The notes under the pieces: model-generated
What the model was told of the DNA's origin: nothing
Databases searched by the model: none
Seen by the model: only the letters and a program-made list of their open reading frames with translations
Position numbers and translations under genes: made by a program
Source: Sweltsa coloradensis
Lineage: Eukaryota > Arthropoda > Insecta > Plecoptera > Chloroperlidae
Assembly (NCBI GenBank): GCA_024449915.1
Contig: JAMZAV010001857.1
Coordinates: 1 to 64,000, forward strand
Length of the DNA: 64,000 nt
Direction: 5' to 3'
In this document: positions 31,666 to 43,541 of the stretch, piece after piece
Layout: the number at the start of each line of letters is the position of its first letter
Position numbering within the stretch: position 1 is the first letter of the stretch

Positions 31666-32535
31666 TTTTTTTGCTCATTCCATCTTTATTGTTCATGATT
31701 TTTATAACTTTTCAATTGGAAATTACTCGAATACAAAGACATTTTACCTTAAACATTTGCTCTTTACGTCAGTAGGCCTACACCTCTCAAAATGGAGTTT
31801 ATGCTATGTTTATGCATTTGTTTATGTATGTGTTTATGTGAGTTGTTTATGTATGTTTACTTTTATTTGATTTTTTACATCTAGCACATTCTTAAAAAAT
31901 TCTTTTCGCACAGACATACTGTAGAATGTAAATTATTGTCCATAAATTATTAGGCCTACTCTAACAATGTTACACAACAGGTGTTTCACTTATTTCGTAG
32001 TTAGGCCTACTGACGCGGTACCGGTATCTAATATGGCTAAAACTGATTTTATATGTATTTCTTACTGGGCTTATTTTTTTACCAGGCCCTAAAACCAAAC
32101 GGGCTCGGTGAGTGTGATGAAATTTACCGTGGACGGCCGCACAAAATCGTCTAGGGCTACTACAGAGATTCTATGAATCAAGTGCATCAAGATTCAATCA
32201 AGCACTGAAAGCATTAAAAATATTTTCAGCTCTTGGCGTTCAGTTCAGCGTAACAGTTTCGCATATACAAATTCATAATTTTTTCCATAAAATACAGCAA
32301 TCTGAGTATTTTGCAAGAGGTTATTTGTTTCCTTCATAAGGTTATCAAATGAATTTGTTTCATCTATTGACCGTGAATTATTCGGGGGAAAAATACTTCA
32401 ATTCTATATTGTGTGTGTCAGTACTGTAAACTGTTACTACGCAATAATAAGCCAAAGTAAAGACGATGTAACATGTTGTTACACTGGGAGACAGACAGAC
32501 CACAGTTTGGTACTGTCGCCAAACCCACGTTTAAA
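31666..32535. other. Unassigned
   Basis: AT-rich; repeated TTTATG words at 31800-31860. No gene seen. Confidence 0.3.
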
Positions 32536-32620
32536 AACTCGCTCCCATTATTGCCATTGGTCAATCGCGCGTGGCTGTGGCCTGACGTCACGCAGCGTTG
32601 CCGCGCTTCCACTGACGCTC
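32536..32620. promoter_or_regulatory. Promoter-like CCAAT/CRE cluster
   Basis: A GC-rich island in AT-rich DNA contains GCCATTGGTCAATCGCGCG (a CCAAT box on the minus strand) and the full CRE palindrome TGACGTCA at about 32583-32590. These motifs commonly sit together in animal promoters. No TATA box at a fitting distance and no recognisable first exon is found on either side, so the call is tentative. Confidence 0.35.
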
Positions 32621-34904
32621 TCGTCCCCCAAGATTATTTTTGGACTTTCGGCATTCATATCTAAAAAAGTAGTTCGATAACAACCATTTTGTAAACAAAA
32701 TTTATTTTCAGTATTTAATTACCTTCAATTTGATATATAATTTATTCATATGTCATTTAAAGTCAGTCTTCTGGAGTGCGTTTAATGTCGGAAAGTGTAG
32801 ATTTTTGTATATCTGCCATGTTAAAAGAAGCAAATTTTGTGATATTTAAATCAAAATTTATAAAAAAGTAAGTCGGTAACCCCCGTTCTGCGAGTTGTAT
32901 TATCAAAAAGCACACTTGAAGAGTCTATATTATGAATTCCAGCAAAATGCCATATCATGCATGTTTCACTGGATCGACTTTAAAGACAATTTAAGTAAAG
33001 TTGCCCACCGAAATTGGTATTGGTTCAAGGAATTATTACCAAATTTGAATTTAGAATGTTAATTTTTTAAAGTGAAACGAGTCTGTTCATTGTATCAACA
33101 AATATTTCGCAACTTATTGATATAACACTGAACAGCTGAAGTGCAAGGTGCAATATTTAACGTTTTCCCGCAATAATTCAATAACAATAGTACAACTTGT
33201 ATTATTTTCATCATATTTCCTGAAAATGTCAATAAATTAGCCTACACCTATGCTATAATCCGGATGTTGTCAATTTGTAATCATAGACAAAGTGTGCCTT
33301 CTTCAGAACATGACGCAAGTTTTAAAAATACTTAGCTGCAGAAATTGGTATTTATTTGAAAAATGTTCATTGAAAACCATTTTTCCAAATTTATTATTAT
33401 ACATGCCTACCTTATTTGTTGATGATAAAAACGCACTACAGTGTAGTAATTTTGAGGTAGCCCATCACATACGAAATGAATTGAATGTAGGCCTATATGC
33501 TATATGTGTAACAATTGGAAATGGTGTGATAGCCTATTTGCATAAACATGAATTAAAATTATTGTCTGATTGTAAAACGCGATTTAATATGAGTGTCGGT
33601 GACGGGCAAAAAAACAGTAGGCCAGTAAATTATTAAAAAATGAACGTAAATAAATAATAAATACTAAAAATACTAAAAATAAAAATCTATCAAACACAAC
33701 GGGAAAACTCAGTGGGTGACACCACACTGTCATCTGACTAAATGTTTTTGAACTTTATCCCTGGACTTAAATTAAATGTAAGAATAATGTTTTTACTAAG
33801 AGTAGGCCCTACCGAAATTTAAATTGAGATCGAAATAGTTTAAAAGTTTTTATTTAAGTGTTGAGAGTTGTATTTTAAAAGAGAAATGTAGGCCAATGCT
33901 TAACCATTAGAGACATAACCCTTGCATCAGGTGTCCACTTTATGGTGCACTCTTTCATTTAAAATTTGTTTTCTTGTGATAACCATAGCACAAATATGTC
34001 TTTATTTTATTTCTAACGTTCAACATCCGTAAACAAAACGTATCACGCTGAAAACTCAACTTTTTAGTTACATCTACACGTTCTTCCACGGTATTTGCCG
34101 CTGTGTCTACCCGAGTGATCACTACTGCTCTGGTTCTACGTTCCGCCAACAGGGCCGCGCTAGTGTGCATTTTGGTGCCGAATATTGTACAGGTTAGGCC
34201 CTACTCCACCCTCACTAATTACTACTTAATTACCACTATTTGCCTTATTAATTTTTTCAATCAATATTTCCAATAATAGCTTTGTTTTCACCATTTTTGT
34301 CATGTATGAAAGCCGGGATTAGGCCATACAATCTTAATAGCAAGTTTATTTCACCTGTTTTACCATTGAGAAATCTAATTAATTAATTACAACCATAGTT
34401 TTCCACTTACAATTGTCAGACACATCTCATAAGATGCAGAATTAAATTTCCTAAAATATCAAACATCATCTGATTTCATGTGAAATCAGACTGATCTTTT
34501 AATCAACAAAATCAATTATTGTCATAATTTTCGTAGTGTGTTGGACGAGTGGAGGGGGTATTCGGTGCTTCCCGCATAATCCTAAACGTTCACACTTCCA
34601 TATAAGGTCATAAAACGAATCCGGGTCAGTGACTGGTCAAGCAGTGTCCCGCGGAAACTATATTTAGAATAATTTGAATTAGACGCTATTCTTTATTGAT
34701 GGAAACTTACTCACAATCACAGTAGACCCCAAAGGTGAACTTTCCTTTGTTTGAACATCAGTATTGAGTGGCGTGGGTGTCAGCATAATGTAAGCGAGTG
34801 TACGAGACTGAAGGACACGGGGCAAGGGACGCGCGCTTTTTGGCGTGACTCGTGAAGAGGTCGTGGTAGGGCACGGTTGCTGCCAGTCAGTCAGTCAATC
34901 AATC
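32621..34904. other. Unassigned, 2.3 kb
   Basis: AT-rich DNA without recognised repeat families. The largest frame, 114 codons at 33292-33636 on the plus strand, has no motif, and its composition follows the surrounding AT richness. 33640-33700 is A-rich simple DNA. Confidence 0.3.
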
Positions 34905-35975
34905 CCGGAAAAAAACGGATATTTTCCCGTTTTTTTCCGGAAAAATTGGGAAAAATTGAAATATATTTACTTTCTACAAAGTTTACCAGTTTGGTTCAGT
35001 TTATTAGCATTGTAAAATTAGATTTGTGACTCGAGTCACTTAAAAATAAAAATTAGTTATAAATACAGGTCTATTGTTATTTAATAGTCTTAACATACTC
35101 CTTTTCTACAACAACAACTCTAGGCGGTAGTATCTTTTTTCCACTAGGCCTATGCCTAAACTAAGATTTGTCTGTTCCTACTTTATTTTATTTTACATAT
35201 CACATGGCCTACTTTGTTGCAATTTAACTGGGTTTAAATTGTTTGACTTCAAGCCTACAAAAGTTTATGAAGGTAGGCCTAGGAAAATAATAGAGGCCTA
35301 GTATAAAATTTTAACTAAAATTGTTATAAATATCTACCATAATCAATGATCATCAAAATTTCCATATGCTGAAAGTTTTATAAAACTATCAAGAAAATGT
35401 AAAATATTTGAGTTGTGACTTTTGAGTCAGACTTATGATTTACAGTATGAATATGTATATGATACAGTACATTGACTCAATTGAGGCCAAATCTAATTGA
35501 TTTAACATTTTCTCATATATATTTTTTTACATCAAGTATGTACGGAAGCGGCAACAATTCCTCTAAAATTACAATTTCAATTTCTATATCTAGCTTGAGT
35601 ACTACACGATGTATGGAAAAGGTAAAAGTTCCTTTAAAATTAAAATCTCAATTATAAATGTAACCTAAGGTATTTTTTAAAATTTTATATGGATGTAATA
35701 CGGTAGGTACCGGTAGTCTAATTGGTAATGAATTAATGATTAACATTTATTTACAAAAATGTTATGTATCTATGTAATTATAGGCTAGGGCCTACCTATA
35801 ATTGATGCAAATAAACATGTCTGTTTATTCCTATCAATTTTATTTATCAATGTGCATGCAACACCACATTTCCCCAATTTTTCCAATTTTTCCAACGTGT
35901 TAGGAAAAAAACGGAAAAAACACGTTTTTTACCCAAAATTTCCGGAAAAATTGGTACCTTTTATATCCCTAGGCT
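34905..35975. mobile_element. Putative TIR element with GGAAAAATTGG ends
   Basis: The left end has TTTTCCCGTTTTTTTCCGGA and AAAATTGGGAAAAATTG. The right end, complemented, has GGTACCAATTTTTCCGGAAA, CCGTTTTTTTCC and GGAAAAATTGGAAAAATTGG. The inverted purine-rich subterminal blocks suggest one 1.07-kb element, but no clean target duplication is seen. Confidence 0.5.
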
Positions 35976-36069
35976 AGAGTGGCGAATTATGGCCTTACAG
36001 TTGACGTGTTCTTATACAAACTAAACTTAAAAACACTATTATTTATACCACAATATAATTATCTAATTA

Positions 36070-36150
36070 AATGCAGATGTTCCCGGGTACTCAACACATG
36101 GCTCTCTCACTCGTCTAACAACGACTTTGGCGTTTCCCTAGTATATAATA
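36070..36150 (+). repeat. Isolated Rep-3 end
   Basis: AAATGCAGATGTTCCCGGGT, ACTCAACACATGGCTCTCTC and ACAACGACTTTGGCGTTTCC match the Rep-3 terminus, ending at CTAGTATATA. Confidence 0.7.
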
Positions 36151-36302
36151 CATTGTAAATAATAATAATTATTGAAAAGTAATAAAATAAGGTTCATTTC
36201 ATTATATTAGGCTATAGTCAATCAATAAAATCAAGAGATAACAAGAATTTCTGCAAGTGTATCATTAAAGTAATCAATTAGATAATAGTAGGCTTTTAGA
36301 AT

Positions 36303-37412
36303 TACTAGGAAAACGCTAAAGTCCCGTCGCGTTGTTGAGCGAGCACCGGTACAAGCAACACGACCCGAGTACGACATTCCCATAATGTTACATACCAATA
36401 AGTCTTTAAGGTCTTGACCGATTTAGCTGAAAATGTGTAAAATAGGAGAGAATGGATAAAATCCACCGCCATCTAGAGGACCTTGACATAATTTCTTTGG
36501 GAAAACTATTTTAACTCTTTGATAACAAATAATACACTGCTTCCTCGATAGTATTTTGATTACTTCTAGGTGGCAGTGCATGGTGAGACTTTTTGTTGCC
36601 ATGGTAACGTTACTGTTGTTAAAACGTAATTGGATGAGCGAAGCGAAGACTTCAATTTCACTGACCCCCAAAAAATTTAGCTCGGGTGTTTTTTTTTTTT
36701 TTTTTTTTTTGTTTTTTTGTTTTTTTTGTCTGTTTGTTAACTCTCTACCAGGCAAACGGCATATCCGATCTTGATAAAAATTTGAGGGGACCTTCGAAAT
36801 CTCTGAACTTAGAGGTGTATTGTTTTTGGGTACAATCGAAGAAATATTTCTCATGAATATCGTACTTTTACGATTTTTTTCGATTTTTAGTGCGATATTT
36901 TCGTGACATTTGGGCCGATTCTGACCAAACGGGTGGGGCTACAACGTTCATATTTCACATGGACATTGAGGTTATGGTGATGTGGTACCTTTTGAAAGAA
37001 AAAGTTAAAAAAGTTAGCCAGAATCCATAGAAATAAAGCTTTTCATATAAGTTTTTTGATTTTTGTGCGATATTTTCGTGCCATTTGGGCCAATTCTGAC
37101 CAAACGGGTGGGGCTTCAACGTTCATATTATACATGGACATTAAGGTTATGGTGATGAAGTACCTTTTGAAAGAAAAAGTTGACAAAGTTAGCCAGAATC
37201 TATAGAAATAAAGCTTTTAATATAAGTTTTTAACGGTAAATAATAACAAATTGACAAGAAACAATAGAAACTTGACAACAATCACCTACAATGCGTGGGC
37301 AGCAAAACAAAGCAACAAAGCACTTGCAAAAGAAAAGATATCCCACGCAGACTAAAAACTTAAAAAAAAGCTCATCCATCAACGCGGCGGGACTTTAGCG
37401 TTTTCCTAGTTA
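36303..37412. mobile_element. TIR element carrying Rep-2 and Rep-1 modules
   Basis: Ends are inverted: ACTAGGAAAACGCTAAAGTC at the left and its complement (GACTTTAGCGTTTTCCTAGT) at the right. Inside, 36456-36640 is Rep-2 (CCACCGCCATCTAGAGGACC, with GTTGCCATGGTAAC at 36595-36608). 36640-37220 is Rep-1 with its 3' segment present twice (ACGTTCATATTTCACATGG and ACGTTCATATTATACATGG). The ACTAGGAAA-ACGCT start is shared with Rep-2 itself. Confidence 0.65.
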
Positions 37413-37423
37413 CTATCTACACT

Positions 37424-37735
37424 ACTTAAGGTCTTGACCGATTTAGCTGGAAATTTGTAAAATAGGAGAGAATGTTGTACTTATTGACCCTGCAAAATTT
37501 CATAACGATCGGAACATTTTTATTTTTTTTATTTTTTTATTTTTTATATCCAACGATCGGCTTTTTGTTCAAAAACTATACAGCAACCCGCCTAGGTGGT
37601 ATGTACATGTGTGCAAAATTTCAGGTCGATCAGAGAAACGGTGCGACCTGTACCGAAGCAGTAACAGAAAAAGAAAAAAAAAGACATTCGAGCCATAAGA
37701 GTCAAGTGGAGACGCTCCCTACGCTCGCTCAAAAA
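37424..37735 (+). repeat. Rep-2-like 3' module
   Basis: Begins with a 48-bp direct repeat of 36404-36455 (CTTAAGGTCTTGACCGATTT, AGCTGGAAATTTG). It continues ATAACGATCGGAACATTTTT, TTTCAGGTCGATCAGAGAAA and ends AGTCAAGTGGAGACGCTCCC, CTACGCTCGC, the same kind of end as Rep-2. It abuts the LINE C-terminus directly. Confidence 0.55.
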
Positions 37736-38469
37736 TTTGTTTTAGTTTATGTTTGAAACGGTCATAGCTTGAAATATTTTTTATGGATTCTGGAAGATGG
37801 TTATAAAGAGATTTATGTAAGTAGTCCGAGTTTACTTGTCCAAGTTTTGTGTGATATGAGTTTAGCTGTAGGTGATTTTTTTTACGTGTGTCATGATCAT
37901 GGACATTTGCATTTACTGAGTAGTGAGTAGGTGTGAATATTTTTTTTAATTACTAATATTGATTTGAAAATGTATAAACATGAAATGGTAAGGATTTTGT
38001 GGCATATAAAAAAAGGTTTACAGTGTTCTGTGGGATCAAGGGAACAAATTGCTCTAATTGCTTTTTTTTGTATAATAAAAACTTTATCAATGTGGGTCGA
38101 TATACCCCAAAATTCAATTCCGTAGCTTATATATGACTCAAATAATGAATAGTAGCATATTTTGGCTGTGGGGATGTTACTTATCTGCCTGATGGTCCTT
38201 ATAGCATAACATGACGAATTAAGTTTTGGTATTACTGTAATGTATTGATATGATCGTGCCATGTTAGATGTTGGTCTATTGTTAAGCCTAGAAATACATT
38301 TGATGAAACTTGTGTTAGGCCTACTTGTGAATTATCTGAAAAATTAGTTAGGTATGGTATTTTATTTAAAGATTTAATCTTCTGAATTGAGTGGAATTGG
38401 ATAGTTTTTTTTTTTTTTTTAGTTTAAAATAAGCTTGTTAGCTGTAAACCACCCATTTGAATCATTTAG

Positions 38470-39865
38470 TAAGTAAGTAAGTAAGTAAGTTTTATTTCCA
38501 CACACATAGCATATTACATTATAATAATTAACACTTTGTGATGACTCTAAGAATATATTGTCTGGAATAAGTATTTATTTACTTATTCCTAAACAAATAA
38601 ACTTTGTTATTGAGGTGTTTGGAAAGGTACAATTTGCTGTATCAAGCAGGATGCAAATTGAGATATACTCCGTCACATTTCTATCTTAAAAATAAGTTAC
38701 TTGATAATTAATGCCTTAGTCTTAGTTTGTACATATCAAAACAATTTTATGTTGGCTAGTAATAGAATTTGAGTGCCTCGTATATAAGAGAATACTAATG
38801 AAACGAGAGAAACAAGTATTTGTCTAGTTTTTTCTTGTGGGCCGAGATTGGTTTCAATTTAAGGCAGTACATAAAACAAAGATAAGACATAAGAGACAAA
38901 AAAGGCAAACAAATATTAATATAAGAATCAGACTTAAATGAATCTATAGAAATAAGACAAACTATAAGACAAAATTTAAAACACAAGACAAAGAAATGGG
39001 CCTACCATACAATATATCTTAGCCTATTTGTGGAATACAAACATAACAATAGTACAATATATCTAATCTATTAGGCCTATTTAGAATTGTAGTATAAAGA
39101 TAGGCCTAACAGTGTTATAGTAGTTTGTCCTTCAAAAATTCCTCAATAGAGTAATATGCTTTGTTACATAGGAGTTGTTTTAGTTTGTTTTTAAAAATGC
39201 TCATATTTAGAGGTAGTGAAAAATGGTGATAACGAAATTCACGAATTTTTTTAAGTGTCCTTTTTAGTGCCCAAAATGTAATATTGTCGACGAATTACAT
39301 CATTTAGAGATAGAAAAAAACACATTTTGAAATCGCGAAATTCGCGAAATCTCGTTGTATAGTCGCGAAATAACGAACGAAATTGTATGAACTGGTCAAA
39401 ACGCGAATTAACTCGCGAAATTGAACCGTTTATAGAGTGCAAAATGTAAGGGATGGTGGAGGTGCCGGTCCAGTTTTGGTGGAGGTGCCGGTCAGACTGA
39501 ATATTACGCGTGCGTAGGCGGTTCAGTCATCAAACAGTCAACGCAACGCGCGCGTCACGGGCTTCACGGAAATAGACCGCGGAAATAACGGCGCGTATAT
39601 TGCTCCGCGGAAATAGTCCACCAAAATAACAGTGATACAAATATTTTTTTTGTTGGGAATCGACTCTGAATCGATTTTTAGGTACAATGATGATCATCCC
39701 TAACTTTAAGGGGCTCCGTTTTTTTTTTTTTGGGGGGATTTTTGGATTTTTTCGAAACTTTTTGACAATTTTTTCGAAATCGCGAAAATAAACGCGAAAT
39801 TTGGGTTTTTAAAAACGAATTTTGGGCGTTTTTATATCACCATTTTTTCATTACCGTCTACTCAT
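38470..39865 (-). mobile_element. Second LINE 3' end nested in the first
   Basis: The host LINE frame stops after ERLKAIL at 39870 and resumes with DSNGWFTANK at 38460. The insert ends in (CTTA)n at 38470-38492 and encodes a LINE C-terminus, SIFKNKLKQLL and NKAYYSIEEFLKDKLL, stop at 39115-39117. About 640 bp of 3' UTR follow, then the tail. A CTAA-like word borders both sides. The 5' part of the insert, 39217-39855, is the inverted-repeat segment listed separately. Confidence 0.75.
39217..39855. repeat. CGCGAAAT-rich inverted-repeat segment
   Basis: The ends are inverted: TGAAAAATGGTGATAACG at the left and the complement TGAAAAAATGGTGATATA at the right. The interior is rich in CGCGAAAT/ATTTCGCG words (39320-39425, 39775-39805) and has GGTGGAGGTGCCGGTC twice (39452, 39475). 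It is a probable DNA transposon or MITE, though the overlap of its left end with LINE coding sequence leaves its boundary uncertain. Confidence 0.5.
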
Positions 39866-40437
39866 ATTAGAATGGCTTTTAGTCTTTCTTCTGATTTATC
39901 CCGAAGAGCTTTGCTTTAATCAGCCTTTATGACTGTGGAAAAATCGTCAGAAAAAAGTTCAGCATCATCTATACTTTCAATTAGATCATTAATAAAGCCA
40001 ATGAAAAATAAAGGGCCAAGAACTGACCACCACCACATATACTTTTCTCAGAGTCCGAAATGGTATGTGAAATCTAACTATTTTCATTGCTAGTTATTTC
40101 TACATAATTATTGTACTCTGTTAGGTATGATTTTAATAATTTTAGCGCATCACCACGTACTCCATAATATTCTTATTTAGTGAGGAGTATATTGTGATCA
40201 ACACAGTCAAAAGCTTTGGTGAGATCACAATCACAGAATATACCCAGAGTATCAATATTGGAATCCATTTCACTAGTTACGTTTAATAGTAATCTCCTAA
40301 TTGTATCACTAGTAGATTTTCCCTTTCTGAACCCATTTTGTCTTTCTGTTAGAATGTTGTGCTTTTCTAAAAAGCTTATCAATCTGTTATAAATAATTAT
40401 TTCCAATATTTTTGAAACAGCAGGTAGAATAGATATT

Positions 40438-40933
40438 TACTACGTTTACATGCAGGTTTGAAAACGATTTCAAAACGTTTTGAGTTTTCAAAACTGCATG
40501 TAAACGCTTCGAATCTGGGTTTGGATCGGTTCAAGTCAATCCTGTTTGCTAGTAGAGGTGGCTTGAAAACTAGTTAGAAAACTGTCATGTAAACACCTGG
40601 CTGCAACCAAAACGCTCGTTGCGTTACAATTTGAGGTTATGTTTGCTAAAACCAAGTTAAGAACGTGATCTTGGTATTCCGAATTATGTTCTAAACGTTA
40701 CGGCAAATGTTTTTGGTCATCTAATGAAGTTGTACTTATTTTACACGCAATAAAATTATATATTTTTTCTTTTGAAAACAGTGGAATTTGTTTATTACAT
40801 TGTGTTGTCTACCGGGAAAAAAGTGAACTAAATAATAGTTTGAGATCGTTTTCAGATCTGTATCATGTAAACCCATCATCGTTTTGACTTGACTCAAATC
40901 AAAACTTTTTCAAAACTGCATGTTAACGTAGTA
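40438..40933. mobile_element. MITE inserted in LINE reverse transcriptase
   Basis: A 496-bp element flanked by ATT (40435-40437, 40934-40936). TIR is TACTACGTTTACATGCAG against TACTACGTTAACATGCAG, one mismatch in 18. ATGTAAAC words recur inside at 40498, 40589 and 40866. Removing it and one ATT makes the reverse transcriptase frame continuous across NYRP, so the insertion is clean. The 3-bp duplication is compatible with PIF/Harbinger, not proven. Confidence 0.9.
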
Positions 40934-42371
40934 ATTGGTCGATAATTACTTGCAATGAGTTTACTTTCTTTTTTATGTATGGGAATTATTTTGGATATTT
41001 TTAGTGCTTGTGGAAAGACCCCATCTTTTAGACAGGTATTGAAAATGTCACATAGAGGTGCAGCTAACATATGGATACATTTCTTTAAAACAATAATGGA
41101 TATGCCATCTACTCCTGCAGAGTGAGATGATTTTAAGTTACCAACAATATTTTTTATTTCATTAATATCAGTCTCATAAAAATATATAGAATTTACTGGG
41201 CTCTTGTATGTCTTATGCAAGTTATGAATGAAAGTAAGATTTGGATTATTTCCTTGATTTACTAAGTTATTTGATAAGTCAGAGGCTTCATTAGCAAATT
41301 AACTATTAAGGATTTTTGCTAGGCCTACCATTTTAGAGTCATTTATTAATTCGTTGTTACTATTGAGTAGATTCATATTTTCATGGGGCTTAATAGGTTT
41401 TCTATTTGTCTCTGAATTTATAATTTTCCAGATACACTTTGACTTATTGTCAGCTTGAGATATATACTGTCATTAATTTGATTACTTTTTGCAGTTTTTA
41501 AAACTTGTTTATAAATTTTTAAATATGATTTAACGTAAGTTTGAAGGAACGTCACGTTTTGGAAATGAGTTTTTATATAAAGAAGACTTCTCTCATTTAA
41601 ACTCGAGATTTTTATACCCTGCAATATCCAGTTTTGCTTTTTGTAGAATGGTTTATTTTTTATAGTTTGAAATGGACAATTTTCACTGATATACGTATGA
41701 CTGCAGCTTCTGTATAAATGTATTTTATTTATCATCAGCCAATTTAGCTTGTGATACATCATCCCACATTTCTTCTTCAAGCCTCTCGATAAGATTATCT
41801 AATGTAGTGTCATTTAATAATTGAATTGTTTTTGTTGTTATTGGAGGAATAAAATTGTTACATTCAATTTTGATTTCTTGATTATAATGGTCGGTAATAC
41901 CAAGGTTAAGTACCTGTGTCTTGAAAGGAAGTGTAGTATTTGTTGCTATGTTGTCAATAATGGATGATGTTTGCCACCTTTGGTCAACTCTAGTTGGTTC
42001 ATTTACGGTGAGTATAAGGTTAAATGAGCTAAGAAGATTAATTAGTTGATCTTTATTTGGGTCTTTACTATTTGGAGAGACGTTTACATTAAAGTCACCC
42101 AAAACTACTAAATGTTTATTTGATTTTAATACCAGTTTAGAGATAATTATTTCAATTTTTTCTAGAAAGGTTTTAATGTTGCCATTTGTGGATCTATAAA
42201 TTACGACGATTATGATATTAGATACCGCTAGTGTTTGTTTATTTGGACTTAAATTCAATTCAATGCAAGCACATTCAAAATTTAAATCACAACTATAGTT
42301 AGAAATTGTTGGTTTCTGAGTTACAAGCCCAAACAGTGTTCACAAAGACTGCAACCCCTCCATGAATATGA

Positions 42372-42680
42372 AAATTTCACAAAAATATCGTATTAAAAAT
42401 CGAAAAAAAAATCGTAAAAGTACGGTATTAATGAGAAATATTTCTTCGATTGTTCCCAAAAACAATACAGCTCTAAGTTCATAGATTTCGAAGGTCCCCT
42501 CCAATTTTCATCTAGATCGCATATGCCGTTTGCCCGGTAGAGAGCGAACAAACAGACAAAACAACTAACAAAAACAAAACACCCGAGCTATTTTTCTTGG
42601 GGTAACGTAAGTAAAAAACAAACAAAAAAACACAACGTCAAATTGAAGTTTTCGCTTTGCTCATCCAAATATAGGAATTT
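42372..42680 (-). repeat. Rep-1 copy (minus)
   Basis: The complement of GACCAAA-less Rep-1: AGCTCGGGTGTTTTGTTTTT, GCCCGGCAAACGGCATATGC-type block, GGACCTTCGAAATCTATGAA and AAATATTTCTCATTAATACC, with GATGAGCAAAGCGAAAACTT at its start. One end abuts the LINE endonuclease. Confidence 0.8.
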
Positions 42681-42959
42681 TAAGCCAAATATATAGGAAT
42701 TATTGTCAAATATTTAGGAAATATTCGGGAATTAAACGTATACCGTGCTATGGAGTATTTTACAGTTAACTGAACTGGTATCGATATTCTAAGTATTATA
42801 AAGTGTAGTACAATAAGTACTAAGTAGGCATGTGATTGAGTACTGTACTCCAATTTGGGCATTATCAGCTGATACCAACATTAAAAATTAGATAGAGTAC
42901 TTTCATTTTCTGTGCAATTGTACGTCATCGTGTCCCAGCTTTTAATGCCTGGTCTCGTC

Positions 42960-43500
42960 AACAAATTATGAGTGAACTTTCATGACAGATCTAGCCACTC
43001 GAAGAAAACGCTATGACATGTCCTTCTTGCACCGTATCATCAATGGCATTTTCCGGTCCACCAGTCTTGTCTCCATGTTTCCACTTCATGTTCCATCCCG
43101 CTTTACTAGGCTTACGCACCTTTTCCATGTAGCTAGACTAGACTTTCTATTACCGTAGATCAATCACCTTTCGTTTACCTTCCTTTTATAATAATTTACC
43201 TAATTTACCAAAGTTCGACATATTCTCTGATTTTAATACTTTCAAAAAATCAATCGTGATTGGACTGCAGTTGAAGGTCATTAGCATTTCCCCTCTATTC
43301 TTTCAAACATTTTTTACTCTTATGTTTGTTGCACTTATAATTTTGATATATTGTTTATTGTTAATTAATTTTTTAATTGTTTGTTAATTTGTAGGTTTAT
43401 TAATTGTAATTTAATTTTTACTTATTTATATATTTTTTAGGATTGTCTATGTAAAATGGTACTTGTGCTGTACGAGACTCTTATATAAATAAATAAATAA
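42960..43500 (+). pseudogene. LINE 3' end with AAAT tail
   Basis: The frame from 42988 to the stop at 43156 gives DLATRRKRYDMSFLHRIING, LVSMFPLHVPSRFTRL, a typical C-terminus of a jockey/CR1-like reverse transcriptase. Further codons in other frames (NNLPNLPKFDIFSDF, FKKS) continue to about 43260. A 3' UTR and (AAAT)n at 43480-43500 follow. It is 5'-truncated and frameshifted, and differs from the other LINEs here. Confidence 0.8.
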
Positions 43501-43541
43501 ATTACTAGAATTGTGCAAATTACTCCTTCTATTTTGTCAAT

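Larger units (their letters stand above)
37735..42371 (-). pseudogene. jockey/CR1-like LINE, 5'-truncated and interrupted
   Basis: Endonuclease: HGGVAVFVN near 42365, VIYRSTN, LVVLGDFNVN, NEPTRVD and LGITDHYNQ (42258-41880). Reverse transcriptase: SAGVDGISIIVLKKC, ISKIIPIHKKESKLIASNYRP (41220-40940), then after a MITE NILTERQNGFRKGKSTSDTI and DLTKAFDCVDHNIL (40430-40173). The catalytic box reads FSDD (39943-39954) in place of FADD. C-terminus: WFTANKLILN near 38440, ISYGIEFWGI, IQKKAIRAI and LYNHLPESIKN ending at 37738. Stops and frameshifts make it inactive. 5' end is cut by Rep-1 at 42372; no 3' UTR remains. Confidence 0.9.

Noticed and set aside
33292..33636. 114-codon plus frame
   Set aside because: No motif; AT-rich composition like its surroundings.
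36423..36854. 143-codon minus frame
   Set aside because: It reads antisense through Rep-2 and Rep-1, including the T tract as poly-lysine; the repeat explains it.
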